Made by a program: the position numbers and the translations under genes. The notes beneath the pieces were generated by a model that saw only the letters and a list, made by a program, of their open reading frames with translations, had not been told where the DNA came from and ran no database searches. A stretch of 64,000 nt of DNA from assembly GCA_023375785.1 (NCBI GenBank), contig SZWC01000555.1, forward strand, positions 239,052-303,051. The letters run 5' to 3'. Of the stretch, positions 24,106 through 35,405 are shown piece after piece (positions within the stretch are counted from its first letter, which is position 1; every line of letters begins with the position of its first letter). This stretch comes from Penium margaritaceum. Taxonomy: Eukaryota > Streptophyta > Zygnematophyceae > Desmidiales > Peniaceae.

Positions 24106-24840
24106 ATGGTTGAGCCTGTTCACTTGGAAGAGTGGGGCAACATGCAGATGCAATTCAAAGGACACCTAGCTGGTGCTCCCGTGAACGTACTTGCTAACAC
24201 TGAAGGAGATGACTCCTTTGTTAGCTTTGCCTTAACCCGACAGGTTGGCCTGAAGTACGAGCCATCAAATGGCACAGTTGTTGTTGGTGACAACTATACA
24301 GTACCCGTGATCTGTACTTGTAAAGTGAAAATTTGTATTCAAGGGTATACTTAGAGTGTCACGTTGAAGGTACTCAACCTTCTTGACCCGTTTGACGTGG
24401 TGCTAGGTGATCCCTGGCTCTGTAAAAACAAGGCTCTAATGTGCTTTGAATTAAAGAGTCTGATCCTTCGAAAAGGAAAGTGTCGCTTTACGTTGATTCC
24501 GAGTACAAAATTATTACTGACCCGACTCAAAGTCCATACCAGCTTGTCTGCAATGCAGATCAAGAGACGTATTCGACAAGGTTGTCGATACTTCTTGGTA
24601 CAGTTGCATAACGTTGAGGAAGACATAATAGAAGACACACCACAAGAGATCAAATCTCTATTGGCGGAGTTCTCGGATGTATTTCAAGACCCACAGGTTA
24701 GGCTTCCACCAGAAAGACACATGGGCCACACGATCCCGCTGCAACCGAAGGCGACTCCTCCATTCAAACCCATGTTTTGCCTTAGTCTAGTAGAAAGACG
24801 AGAGACCGAATGCCAAATCAAAGAGTACCTTGTAAAATGA
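24106..24840 (+). pseudogene. G4 protease and RT N-terminus
   Basis: 24106-24354 matches the G5 protease (GHLAGAPVNVLANTEGDD versus GHLAGARVQVLVDTGGDD in G5). The DTG active site is NTE here, so the protease is dead. 24364-24840 continues with DVVLGDPWL, then the RT entry sequence LLAEFSDVFQDPQVRLPPER and HTIPLQPKATPPFKP. One stop near 24354 separates the two stretches. Confidence 0.82.
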
Positions 24841-24901
24841 CGGATCGAGCCAAGTAGCTTGCCGTATGATGTGCTGATCCTTTTGTGAATAAAAAGGACG
24901 G

Positions 24902-25900
24902 TTGAACAAGCTGGCGGTGAAAAGTCAATTCCCCTTACCGCGGATTGAGGACCTTTTTGACCAACTCCAAGGGGAACAGTTTTTTCGTCCTTGGATTTGT
25001 CTCAAGGGTACCATCAAATCTGCATCACATAAGGTGATGTGTCCACAACTGTGTTTCGAACACACATGGGACACTATTAGTTTTGAGTGTTATGCTTCGG
25101 ACTTACAAATGCCCCGGCAACCTTCCAAGGAGAAATGAACCAAACATTCGCCAAGCAACTCGTTCAGTTTGTCTTGGTTTACCTGGAAGACATCCTGGTT
25201 TTCTCCAAATCAATGGAAGAGCACATAGAACATCTGCTGAAAGTCCTCGCAATCCTTCGGGAACAGAAGTTCTATGCGAAAGTGAGCAAGTGCAAGTTTA
25301 CACAAGATGAGCTCGAATACCTTGAACACATTGTTAGCAAGGACGACATCCGTGTCGACCCACGAAAGGCCCAAACCATTGTAGACTGGCCACGCCCAGA
25401 ATTTTGGGTTGATTCGGTCTTTCCTCGGCCATTCGAACTACTTCCGACAGTTTATGCAAGGATATTCGACCATGATAGCACCGCTAACCAGGCTCACGTG
25501 AAAAGACGTACAGTGGGAATGGACATCTGATTGCGAAAGCGCTTTTCTCAAATTCAAAGAGCTTCTATCCACAACGCCCATCCTAGCTCTTCCGGATCCA
25601 TCACAACCGTGGGAGGTTCAATGTGATGCGTCGGTAGTAGGACTCGAAGCCGTCCTCATGTAGAACGGTTACCCAGTTGCGTATGAGAGCCGAAAGTCCA
25701 TCACCGCGGAAACGCGGTACACGACTAGGGATGAAGAACTCCTTGCGGTAGTACACGCTGTCAAGATGTGGCGTTGCTACCTCGAGGGTACTGAAGGTGA
25801 TGTGATGGTCGTAACTGACCATAATCCATTGGTGTTTTTTCTAAACGCAACCGAACCTGTCAAGACGATAGGCGCATTGGAGCGAATGCCTGAGTCGATT
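24902..25900 (+). pseudogene. G4 RT and RNase H
   Basis: 25087-25530 has FGLTNAPATFQGEMN, LVQFVLVYLEDILVFSKS and SKCKFTQDELEYLEHIVS. The active site is YLED (25180-25191) in place of YxDD. Downstream, in another frame, RNase H is visible: QCDASVVGLEAVLM at about 25618-25660, RDEELLAVVHAVKMWRCYLE, and VVTDHNPLVFF at about 25805-25840. Frameshifts at about 25100 and 25530. Confidence 0.85.
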
Positions 25901-26279
25901 CTCGTTCACATGGGAATATCGGTCAGGACACATCAATGTGGCCAATCCACTAAACGGACAACCTGTAGAAATTAAAGCAACCACCGAGGTCGGTGGGTCT
26001 TCTATGGCCATTGCAACAGCAACAGCACAAATACCACATCCACCTGCACTTCTATGGCAACCACCACGAGAGATTATCCATTACAAAGATTTTGCAAACA
26101 GGATCCCGATGGGATACTATGTGGATTCTTGGTTTCACAAATCTTGAATTCTGGACAGGAACGGCTTGGTGGAGGCCGCAGGAATCTTCTCACATGGAGA
26201 ACAAGTTGTTGTGCCAAACTCGGGAGACCTTCGAGCACAGATTATCTCCTAGTACCACAACCCGCAGGTCGCAGGTCAT

Positions 26280-27132
26280 GTGGGACCTCGAAAGACCAGA
26301 CCGGCACTCTCGGACCACTATTGGTGCCTAGGATGGAGTGTCAATGTCTGTAAGTATTGCATGACATGTCACCCATGTCTTTGGCAAAAGGATAGTAACA
26401 AGAAGCATGCTTCACTCCTCCAACAACTTCCCATTCCTGGGACTCCATGGGAGTACGTCAGCATGGACTTCATTACTGGTCTTCCCGACACGACCCGTGG
26501 CCACAATGTAATACTAGTGGCTGTGGATATTCTGACGAAGATGACATACTTCATTCCTACAATCAATGATGTCAACGTAGAGGAGACCACTTCTCTTCTT
26601 TGAGGGTGTCGTAAAGTTCCACGGCTTGCCGTTGCGCATTATCTCCGATGGAGATCAAAAAATTGCTAGTAAGTTCTGGCAAACGATGCATGAGTACTCC
26701 GGCAGTGAGTCGCAAATGTCAACAGCATTTCACCCTCAAACTGACGGACAAACAGAGCACATGAACTGCACTCTAGAACAAATGCTCTACATGTACACAG
26801 ACCCTGCCATGAATGACTGGGACAAATTCCTAGCACTGGCAGAGTTTGCGGTGAATAACTCGATGAATAAATCTACACAATTCACACCGTTTGTGTTGAA
26901 CAGTGGTCGGCATGCATTGGTGCCCTCTTCATTGGTGAAGAGTGGGAGTACAAAAGGACAGGTTCCTTCTGCTCAAGCCTTTGCTAAGTGCATATACGCC
27001 TTGTTACAAGAGGCAAAGGGTCAACTTTTTGCTGCTCGACAACGACAAAGGCATTTGTCGAAAAAATGCACCGTGAGGTCTCGTTTGACATCGGTGACAA
27101 AGTGCTGCTTAGCACTAAGAATCTTTGGCTGA
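26280..27132 (+). pseudogene. G4 integrase
   Basis: 26280-26603 carries CKYCMTCHPCLWQK (zinc-binding end) and YVSMDFITGLPDTTRG with the first catalytic Asp. After a stop, 26626-27132 carries LRIISDGDQKIASKFW with the second catalytic Asp and TAFHPQTDGQTEHMNCTLEQ with the Glu. The Asp-Asp-Glu triad is therefore still present in two pieces. Confidence 0.87.
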
Positions 27133-27614
27133 GGTCGCCAGGGACACAAAAACGTCTACCGAAGTGGATTGGACCATTTCCCATCGTTGCACGCATCCGG
27201 CCAGTGGCATACCGATTGTTGCTTCCGCCGAGTATGAAGATACATGACGTGTTTCATGTGAGCCTGTTGGCACCATACACGGTAGAGGGAACCGTTCACC
27301 CACCACCAACAGTCCTTACTGCCGATGGCCAATACATGGTTCTTTGCCTACTTCAGCACAAAGAGCTTACTCTCTGGTCGCGGGTTGTTAGGAAATACCT
27401 TATTCATTGGGCCGGGTGTGGACCTCAACATAACTCATGGGAACCCGAATCTCGGTTACCCACACAGGTGGTCAACGAGTATTGGAGCAAGCTGGCAGCT
27501 CACAGTGACAACATTCTCGTAGGACGGTATTCATGGATTCCAACCATAGAAGGTTGGGGACGCCCAACATGGTTGTCACGTGGATGCTCCAGCCTAAAGG
27601 GGAGAGGTCGCTAG
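26988..27614 (+). pseudogene. G4 integrase C-terminus with chromodomain
   Basis: A 208-codon open frame overlapping the previous one in another frame. It has FDIGDKVLLSTKNL (GPY/F-type C-terminal integrase region), RLPKWIGPFPIVARI, KIHDVFHVSLLAPY, and ends in a chromodomain: YLIHWAGCGPQHNSWEPESR. Chromodomains of this type guide chromoviruses to heterochromatin. A frameshift near 27060 joins it to the integrase core. Confidence 0.85.
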
Positions 27615-27619
27615 CCGAT

Positions 27620-28307
27620 TGTTGTTTATGCCCCTTTGGCCACTGCTATAGCTTAGCGGACAGGTTGGGCATGCACTGCTCCCTTGGAGGAAGTCCCCCA
27701 TACCTGGTTTGTGGTGCAAGTCCAAGCGAGACACCAGCAGTGTAGCGCAATGGATAGCACATTGGACTTAGGGACAACAGTTCCTGCGTTCGAGCCTTGG
27801 TGAGAGCAAGAAGGTTTTTTTACCTTCCTGCACAGATAACGTTTCCTAGACATTTCTTCATGCATGAGGAGGATGTGCCACTTGGCGGTCAGTGGATGTG
27901 CCAATTGGCGAGCTGGTGAGGTGGTGAGGAGTGGCCACCCCCAGAAGTGCCACTACCCACACACCTTAGGTGCCAGGCCTAGGACTATATGTACCAGGCT
28001 CATTCCTCATTCTAAGCATACAATCTGGCCTTAGATGCTCCTCACAGAGGCATCCAACTAAGGAACAGAATAAATAAGACACTCATTGGTCTACGCCCCA
28101 GGAGTTAGTCTCTGACTAGCACATCGCGCGAAAGTGACCAAGTGTTAAGTGGACACAGTTGCTAGCAAGTGATTGCCTAGGAGCTGCTCAGTGTAGAACT
28201 GTGATCCTGAGGGTGATATCTTCTCCTAGCTAAAATGCTAGGAGCGAAAAACAGGTGCTATTATGTCGGCCCTGTTTTCTAGTCCGTTCGCCTCAGGCCG
28301 GTTGACA
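27620..28307 (+). repeat. Copia C 5' LTR
   Basis: 688 bp, TGTTGTTTATG to GGTTGACA. It holds a tRNA-like module (27736-27806) with a 7-T run after it (27815-27821), a TATA-like CTATATGTA (27984-27992) and AATAAA (28069-28074). It is very similar to 37193-37880, with scattered substitutions. Confidence 0.93.
27736..27806 (+). other. tRNA-Arg-like pol III module, 5' LTR of copia C
   Basis: Reads GTGTAGCGCAATGGATAGCA (A box and D arm), then CATTGGACTT, and a B box GTTCGAGCC (27788-27796). This follows the eukaryotic tRNA-Arg pattern GGCGCAATGGATAGCGC, TTGGACTT, GGTTCGAGTCC. The anticodon arm no longer pairs well, so it is not a working tRNA. A T-run (27815-27821) could end pol III transcription. 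The same module is in the 3' LTR. Confidence 0.75.
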
Positions 28308-28309
28308 AA

Positions 28310-28323
28310 GGGTTATGGGTCCA
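28310..28323 (+). promoter_or_regulatory. Copia C primer site, half-tRNA type
   Basis: GGGTTATGGGTCCA, 2 nt (AA) after the LTR. It matches the initiator tRNA-Met anticodon-arm complement at 13/14; the one change (C to T) can still pair as G-U. Confidence 0.87.
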
Positions 28324-28699
28324 CACTAACCAGTTGTAAGGCACGCTTTGCTCAACTCTGGTATGCTCTCTCCAGGTGCGCACACCGACTCCATCAGCTC
28401 CATCAGCTCCATCAGCCTCATTAGCTCCAACGGCTGGGTTTGCACTCAGCACACAGGGACCAAGGACAAGCTCTGCCCTTGGAGGCACGACCCTTGTGTC
28501 CCAACCAGGACAAGCTCTGCCCTTGGAGGCAAGACCCTGGGTGTATTGGGGTAGATATCTTCTCTGTCTGCAGGTGAACATCGGCCGGATGGGAAAGCAA
28601 CGGATCTGCATCCTAAAACCGGTAGCAGACATCAGCTAACATCAGCCAACATCGGCCTTGACGTAGCAGAGAAGCGGGAAGTGGATAAGGGCAACAAAA

Positions 28700-29570
28700 A
28701 TGGTTGACTCATCACGAGGAGTGGAGGCTGCCGCAGGGCAGTCCTCAAACTCAAGATTGGCTACCACAAGGCAGACCATTGGAGCAACTGTGAGTGCTAC
28801 GTCACTACCACAAGGTCTTGGACCCTTGGGAGGAATCCCCATTTTCGAGGGGATTGATTTCCCCCTTTGGAGATGGCAGTTTGAGCTGGCGATGAAAGTG
28901 CGCGGCTTCATCAAGCTACTGAAAGGAGAGGAGCAGGTTCCCGCAAAGGGCACACCCGAGCATGAGGCATGGATGGATCGAAATGATATTGTCATGTCAT
29001 TCCTCAGCAACACGATAGCCAAAAAGTATGTTCCCATCATTGCGGGGTTCACACTAGCTTCAGATGCTTTCGACAAGCTCATACGTGTACACCAATCCAC
29101 CTCCCTCGCGAACAGATTATTCATCCTACAATGGTTGATCAGCATGCGGGTGAATGAGGGGGAGTCTATCCCTGATTTCTTACAGGAGTTTGAAGGCCTC
29201 CTTGGCGAGTTTCACCAAATGAACTGGGACCTTGAGGAAAAGATGCAGGCCATGATCCTCCTCATTGCGCTACCGGAGAGCTGGAGCCCAATGATCACCG
29301 TCATGGGTGGTTGGAAGGAGAACGACCTGACGTACACGGCAGTGTCTGAGTACATGCGAAATGAGGCCACGTCGTAGCGGCAGTGAGGTTAACTTCTCAG
29401 CCTATGCCGTATGCTACAACGGCCGCGGGAGCAAAGGATCGCCCTCTGGTTAGAATGGCAGCAGCGGAAGCGGTGGCGGCGGAGGCAACAATGGCGACAA
29501 GGCTCCCAAGCGACAGGGCAACTGCCACAATTGTGGCAAACCTGGACACTGGGCAAGATAGTGCAGATCT
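28700..29570 (+). pseudogene. Copia C gag
   Basis: The ORF at 28700-29377 (225 codons) starts at the first Met after the primer site. It has FEGIDFPLWRWQFELAMK, then RLFILQWLISMRVNEGESIP and MITVMGGWKENDLTYTAVSE, the UBN2-type copia gag. A stop at 29375-29377 and a shift separate it from the zinc knuckle at about 29524-29565 (CHNCGKPGHWAR). Otherwise well preserved. Confidence 0.9.
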
Positions 29571-29639
29571 CCAAAGAAGGAAAGCGGCGGGATCAGTGGG
29601 AACAAAGGCAGCAAAAAGGGTGGCAAAGAGGCCACCAAC

Positions 29640-31363
29640 ATGATGGCTCAGAGCACACCTCCAGCAAAGGGAGCGACTCTGCTCAGGCCAGGAGCCTTCG
29701 GGCTGGACTCCGGCAACGACCATCACTCTAGCAATGACCAGGCTGGATTTGTATCCATCGGCCCCACTGAGTGGCGGTTCAGATGCACAAACGGCAGCAT
29801 TGTGAACGCAAAGGGTGTGGGAGACAAGCTGGTGAGCATCAGCCTGAACGGTGAGGAGAAGGATTTGCGGCTTCGTGACGTGGTCTACATGCCCTCGTTT
29901 GCAACTAACCTCCTGTCCATGTCAAAAATCACGGACAACGACATGACGGTGGTGTTCACGCAGAAGAAGGCGGTCATCATCAAGAACGAGGACATCAAGG
30001 TCCTCTACGGCAACAAAGACCTCGTTTCTCAGGTTCCACGAGTCGATGGGCTCTACAAGCTACAGACAATCACGGCAGAGAGCTCAAAAGACGAGGGTCA
30101 TGCAGGTGTGGCAGAGGCAATGATCTCGGCACCAATGCAGGAGAACACACCAACGGATACTCAAAAGGTACCCCCTGCCGCAAAGGACGAAGACGCTAGG
30201 CTGTGGCATAGACGCTTTGGGCACATTGCAAAAAGCACGCTGCAAGTCATGCAGCAACTGCAGCTGGTCCGTGGCATGGAGGGGTGCAAGAAGGATGCGA
30301 CTGGGTGTGGCAACCTGTGTAAAGCTTGCCTCCAAGGCAAGACCAAGCGAAAGCACTTTGAGCGTAACGGTCGCCGCGCAGAAGCAGCCCTTGACCTGAT
30401 TCATACCAACGTGTGCAGACCCTTTCGCACGGTGTCGAACGGTGGCAGTAAGTACTTCCTGACCTTCATCGACGACCACAACCGCAAGGTGTGGATCTAC
30501 TTCCTCAAAACCAAAGGAGAGGTCAGAGAGAAGTTGTTGGAGTTTGTCGCCATGGTGAGCGGCAGACTGGAAACAAGGTCAAGGCACTACGAAGCGACAA
30601 CGGTGGAGAGTATGAAGCATGCAAGGACTGGTTACGGCAACACAGGATCAACCACCAGCCTATACCGCCCTACACACCGCAAAGCAATGGTGTGGCCGAG
30701 CGGATGAACCAGACCATCCTCGGCATGGTGCGTAGCATGCTCTTTGATGTAAAACTCCCACTGCGCTTCTGGGCAGAAGCTGCAAGAACGGCATGCTACC
30801 TTGTCAACCTGACTCCTGCGGCTGCTCTGGGAGGGCGTGGCAAGAAAAAGGGCAAGCGGCAGATGAAGCCACAAGACGTGTGGTCAGGAAAGAAGCCGGA
30901 CGCCTCACACCTGCGAGTTTTTGGCTGTAACGCATGGGCAAAGGTCCAGGCGGGAGAAGGTGGCGGGAAGGTGGATGCAAGAGCACAAAAGTGCGTGATG
31001 GTGGGCTACGAGACGGCCCACAAGACCTACCGTCTGTGGGATCTGACAGCAAGAAGGCTTATCACCAGCCGGGACGTGACTTTTGATGAGAGGACACTAG
31101 GCAAGGGAGAGCCGATTGATCCCACGCAAGCTCCAAAACAGGGAGAGTGGTTGGTGCTGCTGGAGTCAGGGGATCAAGATCCTGGAAACTGGCAAGTGGT
31201 GCCAGTACGGCAGGCCACAGAGAAGAGTGGTGTGGTAGGGAGAGCGGCTGCGCAGGCTGACGCAGCGGCGGGCTTCGACACGGAGTCGGAGACGTCCAAG
31301 GCCTCTGAGACCAGCTCGGAGGCTAGTGGCTCTTCACCAGAGGAAGATTTAACTTCAGGGTAG
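29640..31363 (+). pseudogene. Copia C protease and integrase
   Basis: 29640-30707 has the protease LDSGNDHHSS (Asp kept), VVYMPSFATNLLSMSKITD, the pre-integrase LWHRRFGHIAKS ... CKACLQGKTKRKH, then the integrase core. The first catalytic Asp (HTDVC in relatives) is Asn here (IHTNVC). FIDDHNRKVW keeps the second. A frameshift near 30550 leads to 30491-31363, with ALRSDNGGEYE, PYTPQSNGVAERMNQTILG (Glu kept) and GYETAHKTYRLWDLTARRL, then an acidic tail. Confidence 0.9.
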
Positions 31364-31495
31364 ACTGCATCACAGGAGCAGTAGTAGAGAAGAGATGAAG
31401 CACCAACAATTCCACGCCATGGCACGTGGCAAATAAAACAAACTCCACAGTATGACACTGACACCGGAGGCTGGACTGGACTGAGCTGGTCCTGT

Positions 31496-32031
31496 TTGGC
31501 TCAGGGAGAGCCGCTCACTATGGTAGAGGCGCTGACAAGGCCCGATGCGGCCAAATGGAAGGAGGCGGTGGACAGCGAGCTCGCGTCCATCGAAGAGAAT
31601 GGTACATGGGTGCTGGTGGACAGACCCGCTAACGCTCACGTGGTGGGCTCAAAGTGGGTGCTTAGGCTGAAGCGGAAGCAGGAAAAAAGCATTGACAAGT
31701 ACAAGACAAGGGTCGTGGCGAAGGGATTCTCTCAGCGTGCAGGGTCCAAGTATGATGAGACCTTTGTACTGTTCGTCACGTTCGCCTCCATCAGGTCCCT
31801 GCTGGCGATCGCTGCTGCCAAAGACCTGGGGATCCATCAGATGGACGTCAAAACAGCTTTCCTTTACGGGAAGTTAGACAAAGAGGTGCTCATGGAAGTG
31901 CCGGAGGGGGTGGATGCACCCGCAGGAAAGGTGTGTCGGCTGGTGAAGGCGTTGTACGGGCTGAAACAGGCCCCACGGATCTGGTACAAGGAGATGGACA
32001 GCTTCATGGCTGAGGTCTCCTTTGCGCACTG
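31496..32031 (+). pseudogene. Copia C RT, first half
   Basis: Reads VEALTRPDAAKWKEAVDSE, VGSKWVLRLKRKQ (Trp intact), HQMDVKTAFLYGKLDKEVL, ALYGLKQAPRIWYKEMD, and stops at FAHC where copia D enters. The rest of RT resumes at 36036. Confidence 0.9.
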
Positions 32032-33026
32032 TGTCAGGATGAGATCTGCGTGGATGCGGTCCCGACGTTGGTCTGATAGACTCTAGTGGATCACGTCTAC
32101 TGTTTTGGGCCAATCTGAGACTGAGCGTGAGCTTTCTGGTCGCCTCACGCTATGTGAGCAGGAATTTAGAGACAGTCAGTTTGCGAAGGGAATAACGTCG
32201 TTTTGCGTTATATTTTGGACATAGACATCATCACAACATTTATAGGGCTAGTCATGAGCTTTCCAACGCATCAAACCGCGCGCGATTCGGCCAAGCGTAG
32301 CTCCAGTTATGCTTGCCGAAACGCAGGTCTCACCCACCACAGAAACGCATCAAACCTAACACCTCCATGGCGCGCACACGCCGTGGCGCCTTCCTTCACG
32401 TGCGAAACGCCTTTCCCAAGGCGCAGGTCCACTTGCACGTGGTGTAGGGGTCCCCTGCACTGTTTCCATGCACCCTACCCACTTTTGGGTCGAGTTTGGT
32501 GATGGGGTGTGACGAGGTTCGAAACCTGTCCGCGGACCTGCAGTCAGAATTTTGACTAAGTCCCCGAGTAACAAAACGTACTACTGAGTTTCGGACGTCG
32601 AGCCAGGATTTTGGCTAAGTCCCTCAGTAACAACCTGCACTACTGGATCCGGTGGATGATCCACCTGATCAGGCGGATCATCCACCGGACGCCTCGGCAG
32701 GCCTATCGGAGCATTTTCTCCACATGGTAATTTTGTTACTCGATCTGGTCGATTATCGACCGGATTTCGAGTCGCAGCCGGCTCCCAGAGCCGCTGCGCA
32801 AACCCCAACTTTGGAAGGCCATATCTCCCTCGATACTTGTCCGATTCCGGCGAAACAACTTCCACCGGATTTAGCGACTTGTCAACTTTATGGGGAAATC
32901 CTCCATTTTAGGATCCGAGTAATTGTCGAGTCGCCACATCCGCCGGAGCGGAGTTTTCACTTTCTGGCGGCTCGTCGGCGCCTCCCGGCGCCGCACTTGG
33001 GCATGCGGAGGGGCAATTTTTCAACA
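32032..33026 (-). repeat. Copia D 3' LTR
   Basis: 995 bp, running TGTCAGGATGAG to TTTTTCAACA in + orientation, so the minus strand starts TGTTGAAAAA and ends CATCCTGACA. A minus-strand purine tract follows at 33027-33036. It contains a hairpin with 15-bp perfect arms (32648-32662 and 32675-32689). Confidence 0.92.
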
Positions 33027-33069
33027 TTCTCCCCCTTGCATCTGCCATGCCCGCTGCTCCAGCTTGCTC

Positions 33070-34635
33070 TTACTCATCTTCCGCTACGCCCTCCAGCCCA
33101 TCATAGTTGGTCATCCCAAGCCCGGCCACGCTCATCGCGTGTCGGTCCGCGGGTTGCGCTTTGGTCAAGCAATCCGCAAGCATGTTGTGCGTGCTGCAGT
33201 GCTGCAGCACCACCTGCCCCTTCTCGACCATGTCCCGCGCGTAGTGGTAACGCACGTCGATGTGCTTCGTCCTCCTGTGCTGCGTCGGGTTATTCGTCAG
33301 CGAGATGGAGCCGGTGTTGTCCTCTTGCACCACCATTGGCTCCTGCTGCGGCACGCCCAGCTCCCCCAGCAACCTACGGAGCCACACCGCCTCCTTGACC
33401 GCCTCGGCCAGCGCGATGTACTCCGCTTCCACTGTGGAGGTGGCTACGCAGTCTTGCTTCCTTCTGCACCACGAGACCGCTGCACCAGCGAGGAAGAACA
33501 CGTAGCCAGATGTGGACTTCCGCTTGTCCACATCGCCAGCGTAGTCTGCATCCGTGTAGCAGACCAGGCGCAAAGGGTCCGCCCACCCTTTGCCGTCGAA
33601 CCTCAGGCGCGCGTGGCGCGTCGCCTGCAGGTAGCGGAGGATGCGCTTGACCGCCTGCCAGTGTAGTGGCCCTGGATCGGCCACGTACCTGCTCACTTGG
33701 CCCACCGCGTAGGCCAGATCCGGTCGAGTCGCCACCATGGCGTACATGAGACTGCCCACCGCCGATTGGTAGGGCACCCCTGCCATATCCTCCCGCTCTT
33801 CTTTTGTTTGCGGCGCCATTGCCGCACTTAGTTCACAGGTCGTGGAGACAGGACTGCACACTGGTTTGCAGTCCTCCATGCCGTACCGCTTCAGCACCTC
33901 GGCCACGTATTTGGCCTGTCCCAGCTCAAGCGTGCGCGCCCTCCGGTTCCGCATACTGCTCACCTCGAGGTAGAACTCCAGCTCCCCCATGACCGACATC
34001 TGGAACCTGCTGTTCAGCTGCTCTTTCAGCTGCTATAGGCTCGGCAAGTGTGAGGAGCACAAGATCAGATCGTCCACGTAGAGTACGACAATCTGATGGA
34101 GCTTCTTGATGCGCTGCACGTACACGCTGTGATCCGCCTCACATCGCTTGAAGCCGATTTGTGCCATGAAGCTGTCCATCTGTTGGTACCAGCATCGGGG
34201 CGATTATTTTAGCCCGTACAACGACTTTCGCAGCTTGCACACCTTGCCCTCCGGCGCATCCACCCCCTCCGGCACGTCCATGTAGATTTCTTTGTCAATG
34301 ATGCTGTTGAGGAAGGCCATCTTTACGTCCATTTGGTGGAGCTCCATGTCCTTCGCGGCTGCCACCGCAAGGATCGCACGGATGCTTGTGAACTTGGCGA
34401 CGGGGGCGAACGTCTCATCGTAGTGCTCGCCCTTACGCTGTGTGTACCCCTTCGCCACGAGCCGCGCCTTGTACTTGTCAACCACGCCTTCCTTTGTGAA
34501 CTTGGTCTTGAAGACCCACTTGGAGCCGATGACCTTGGCATCTTTCGGCCTGCCACGTGTCGTTTTCAGCAATGGATGCCAACTCCGACTTGATGGCGGT
34601 GTCCCACTGCTTCCCCTCGGGCCGCGCAAGCGCAT
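33070..34635 (-). pseudogene. Copia D RT and RNase H
   Basis: 33070-33999 is a 309-codon open frame that covers the RT end and RNase H: GELEFYLEV, ARTLELGQAKYVAEVLKRYG, CYTDADYAGDVDKRKSTSG, VATSTVEAEYIALAEAVKEA, KHIDVRYHYARDMVEK, MLADCLTKA. Upstream, 34204-34635 has VIGSKWVFKTKF, KYKARLVAKGYTQRKGEHYD and KSLYGLK. The active site LYVDDLILC (about 34060-34086) lies between two stops. Only a few changes break RT, so this is a fairly young copy. Confidence 0.92.
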
Positions 34636-35405
34636 CTTGCACGGTTGTCGGTTCCGTTGATGCAGCCAGCATGCACCGCGTCATGCCGATCCATCGACCG
34701 GTGCCTGCGTCGAAACGCTTCCCCGCTCTCCGCTACCTCCTGCTGCGGCGTGGCAGTCTTGGCGGCGTCTCGTTGCTCTGCTGCGATCCTTCCGACTCAG
34801 CCCGCTCCGGTGAATCATCGACCGGACGGCTCCCCGAGGATCCCTCCCGCTCCGGTGAACCATCAACCGGACGGGTGGCGTGTCCGGAGTACTTTTCTCC
34901 GACGCCCGACGCGAACTCCGCCGGGAGTGCGCGCTTTGGCACCCGCGGTGCCTCCTTCGACGGATCATTCCGCCGGATCTCCAGCCCAGCTGCATCATCG
35001 TCGGAGTCCTCCGCGGGGGGGTGCTGCACCTGCAGCACCGCCGCGCTCTGACGCCGAATCATCGACCTCTGCGTCCGCCGGCTCCTTCTCATAGTCAAGG
35101 AGCTGGAACCACTCCCCCTGTTTTGGAGTGTTCCCGACGCTCATGTCGTTGCTGCTGCTGCCGAAACTCTGCTGCTCGTCAAACTCGACATCACGGCTGC
35201 GGATGATCTCTTGCGTGCGCGGGTCCCAGAGCCTGTACGCTTTTTGCGCGCTCTCGTAGCCGAGGAATAAGCACAGCTTCGCCCGCGGTTCCAGCTTGCT
35301 GTCGCGTCGTTGCGCCGCCTGCACCATCGCGTGCGCCTTGCACCCGAACACCTTCAGTTGCGCCACGTTTGGCTTGCGCCCGCTCCAAACCTCCTGCGGC
35401 GTCTT
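34636..35405 (-). pseudogene. Copia D linker and integrase C-terminus
   Basis: The frame 34995-35405 reads WKTPQEVWSGRKPNVAQLKV, KLCLFLGYESAQKAYRLWD and SRDVEFDEQQSF, the last part of copia integrase, followed by a low-complexity acidic linker. The catalytic core is absent because of the deletion at about 35405. Confidence 0.87.

Larger units (their letters stand above)
21164..27619 (+). mobile_element. Ty3/gypsy chromovirus G4
   Basis: Plus-strand gypsy element: gag (about 21579-23646), protease (24106-24420), RT (24600-25530), RNase H (25540-25900), integrase (26280-27132) and chromodomain (to 27614). After the polypurine tract AAAGGGGAGAGG (about 27594-27605) copia C begins, so a 3' LTR could lie to the right of copia C (37881 on). 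No 5' LTR is recognisable upstream. Many stops. Its protease is clearly related to that of G5. Confidence 0.82.

Noticed and set aside
27736-27806. Functional tRNA-Arg gene
   Set aside because: The D arm is only partly paired and the anticodon stem does not pair, and the block is duplicated because it lies within LTRs. Kept as a tRNA-like module only.
32652-33666. Two + strand frames of about 248 codons
   Set aside because: They lie in the copia D LTR and antisense to the well-supported RNase H of copia D.
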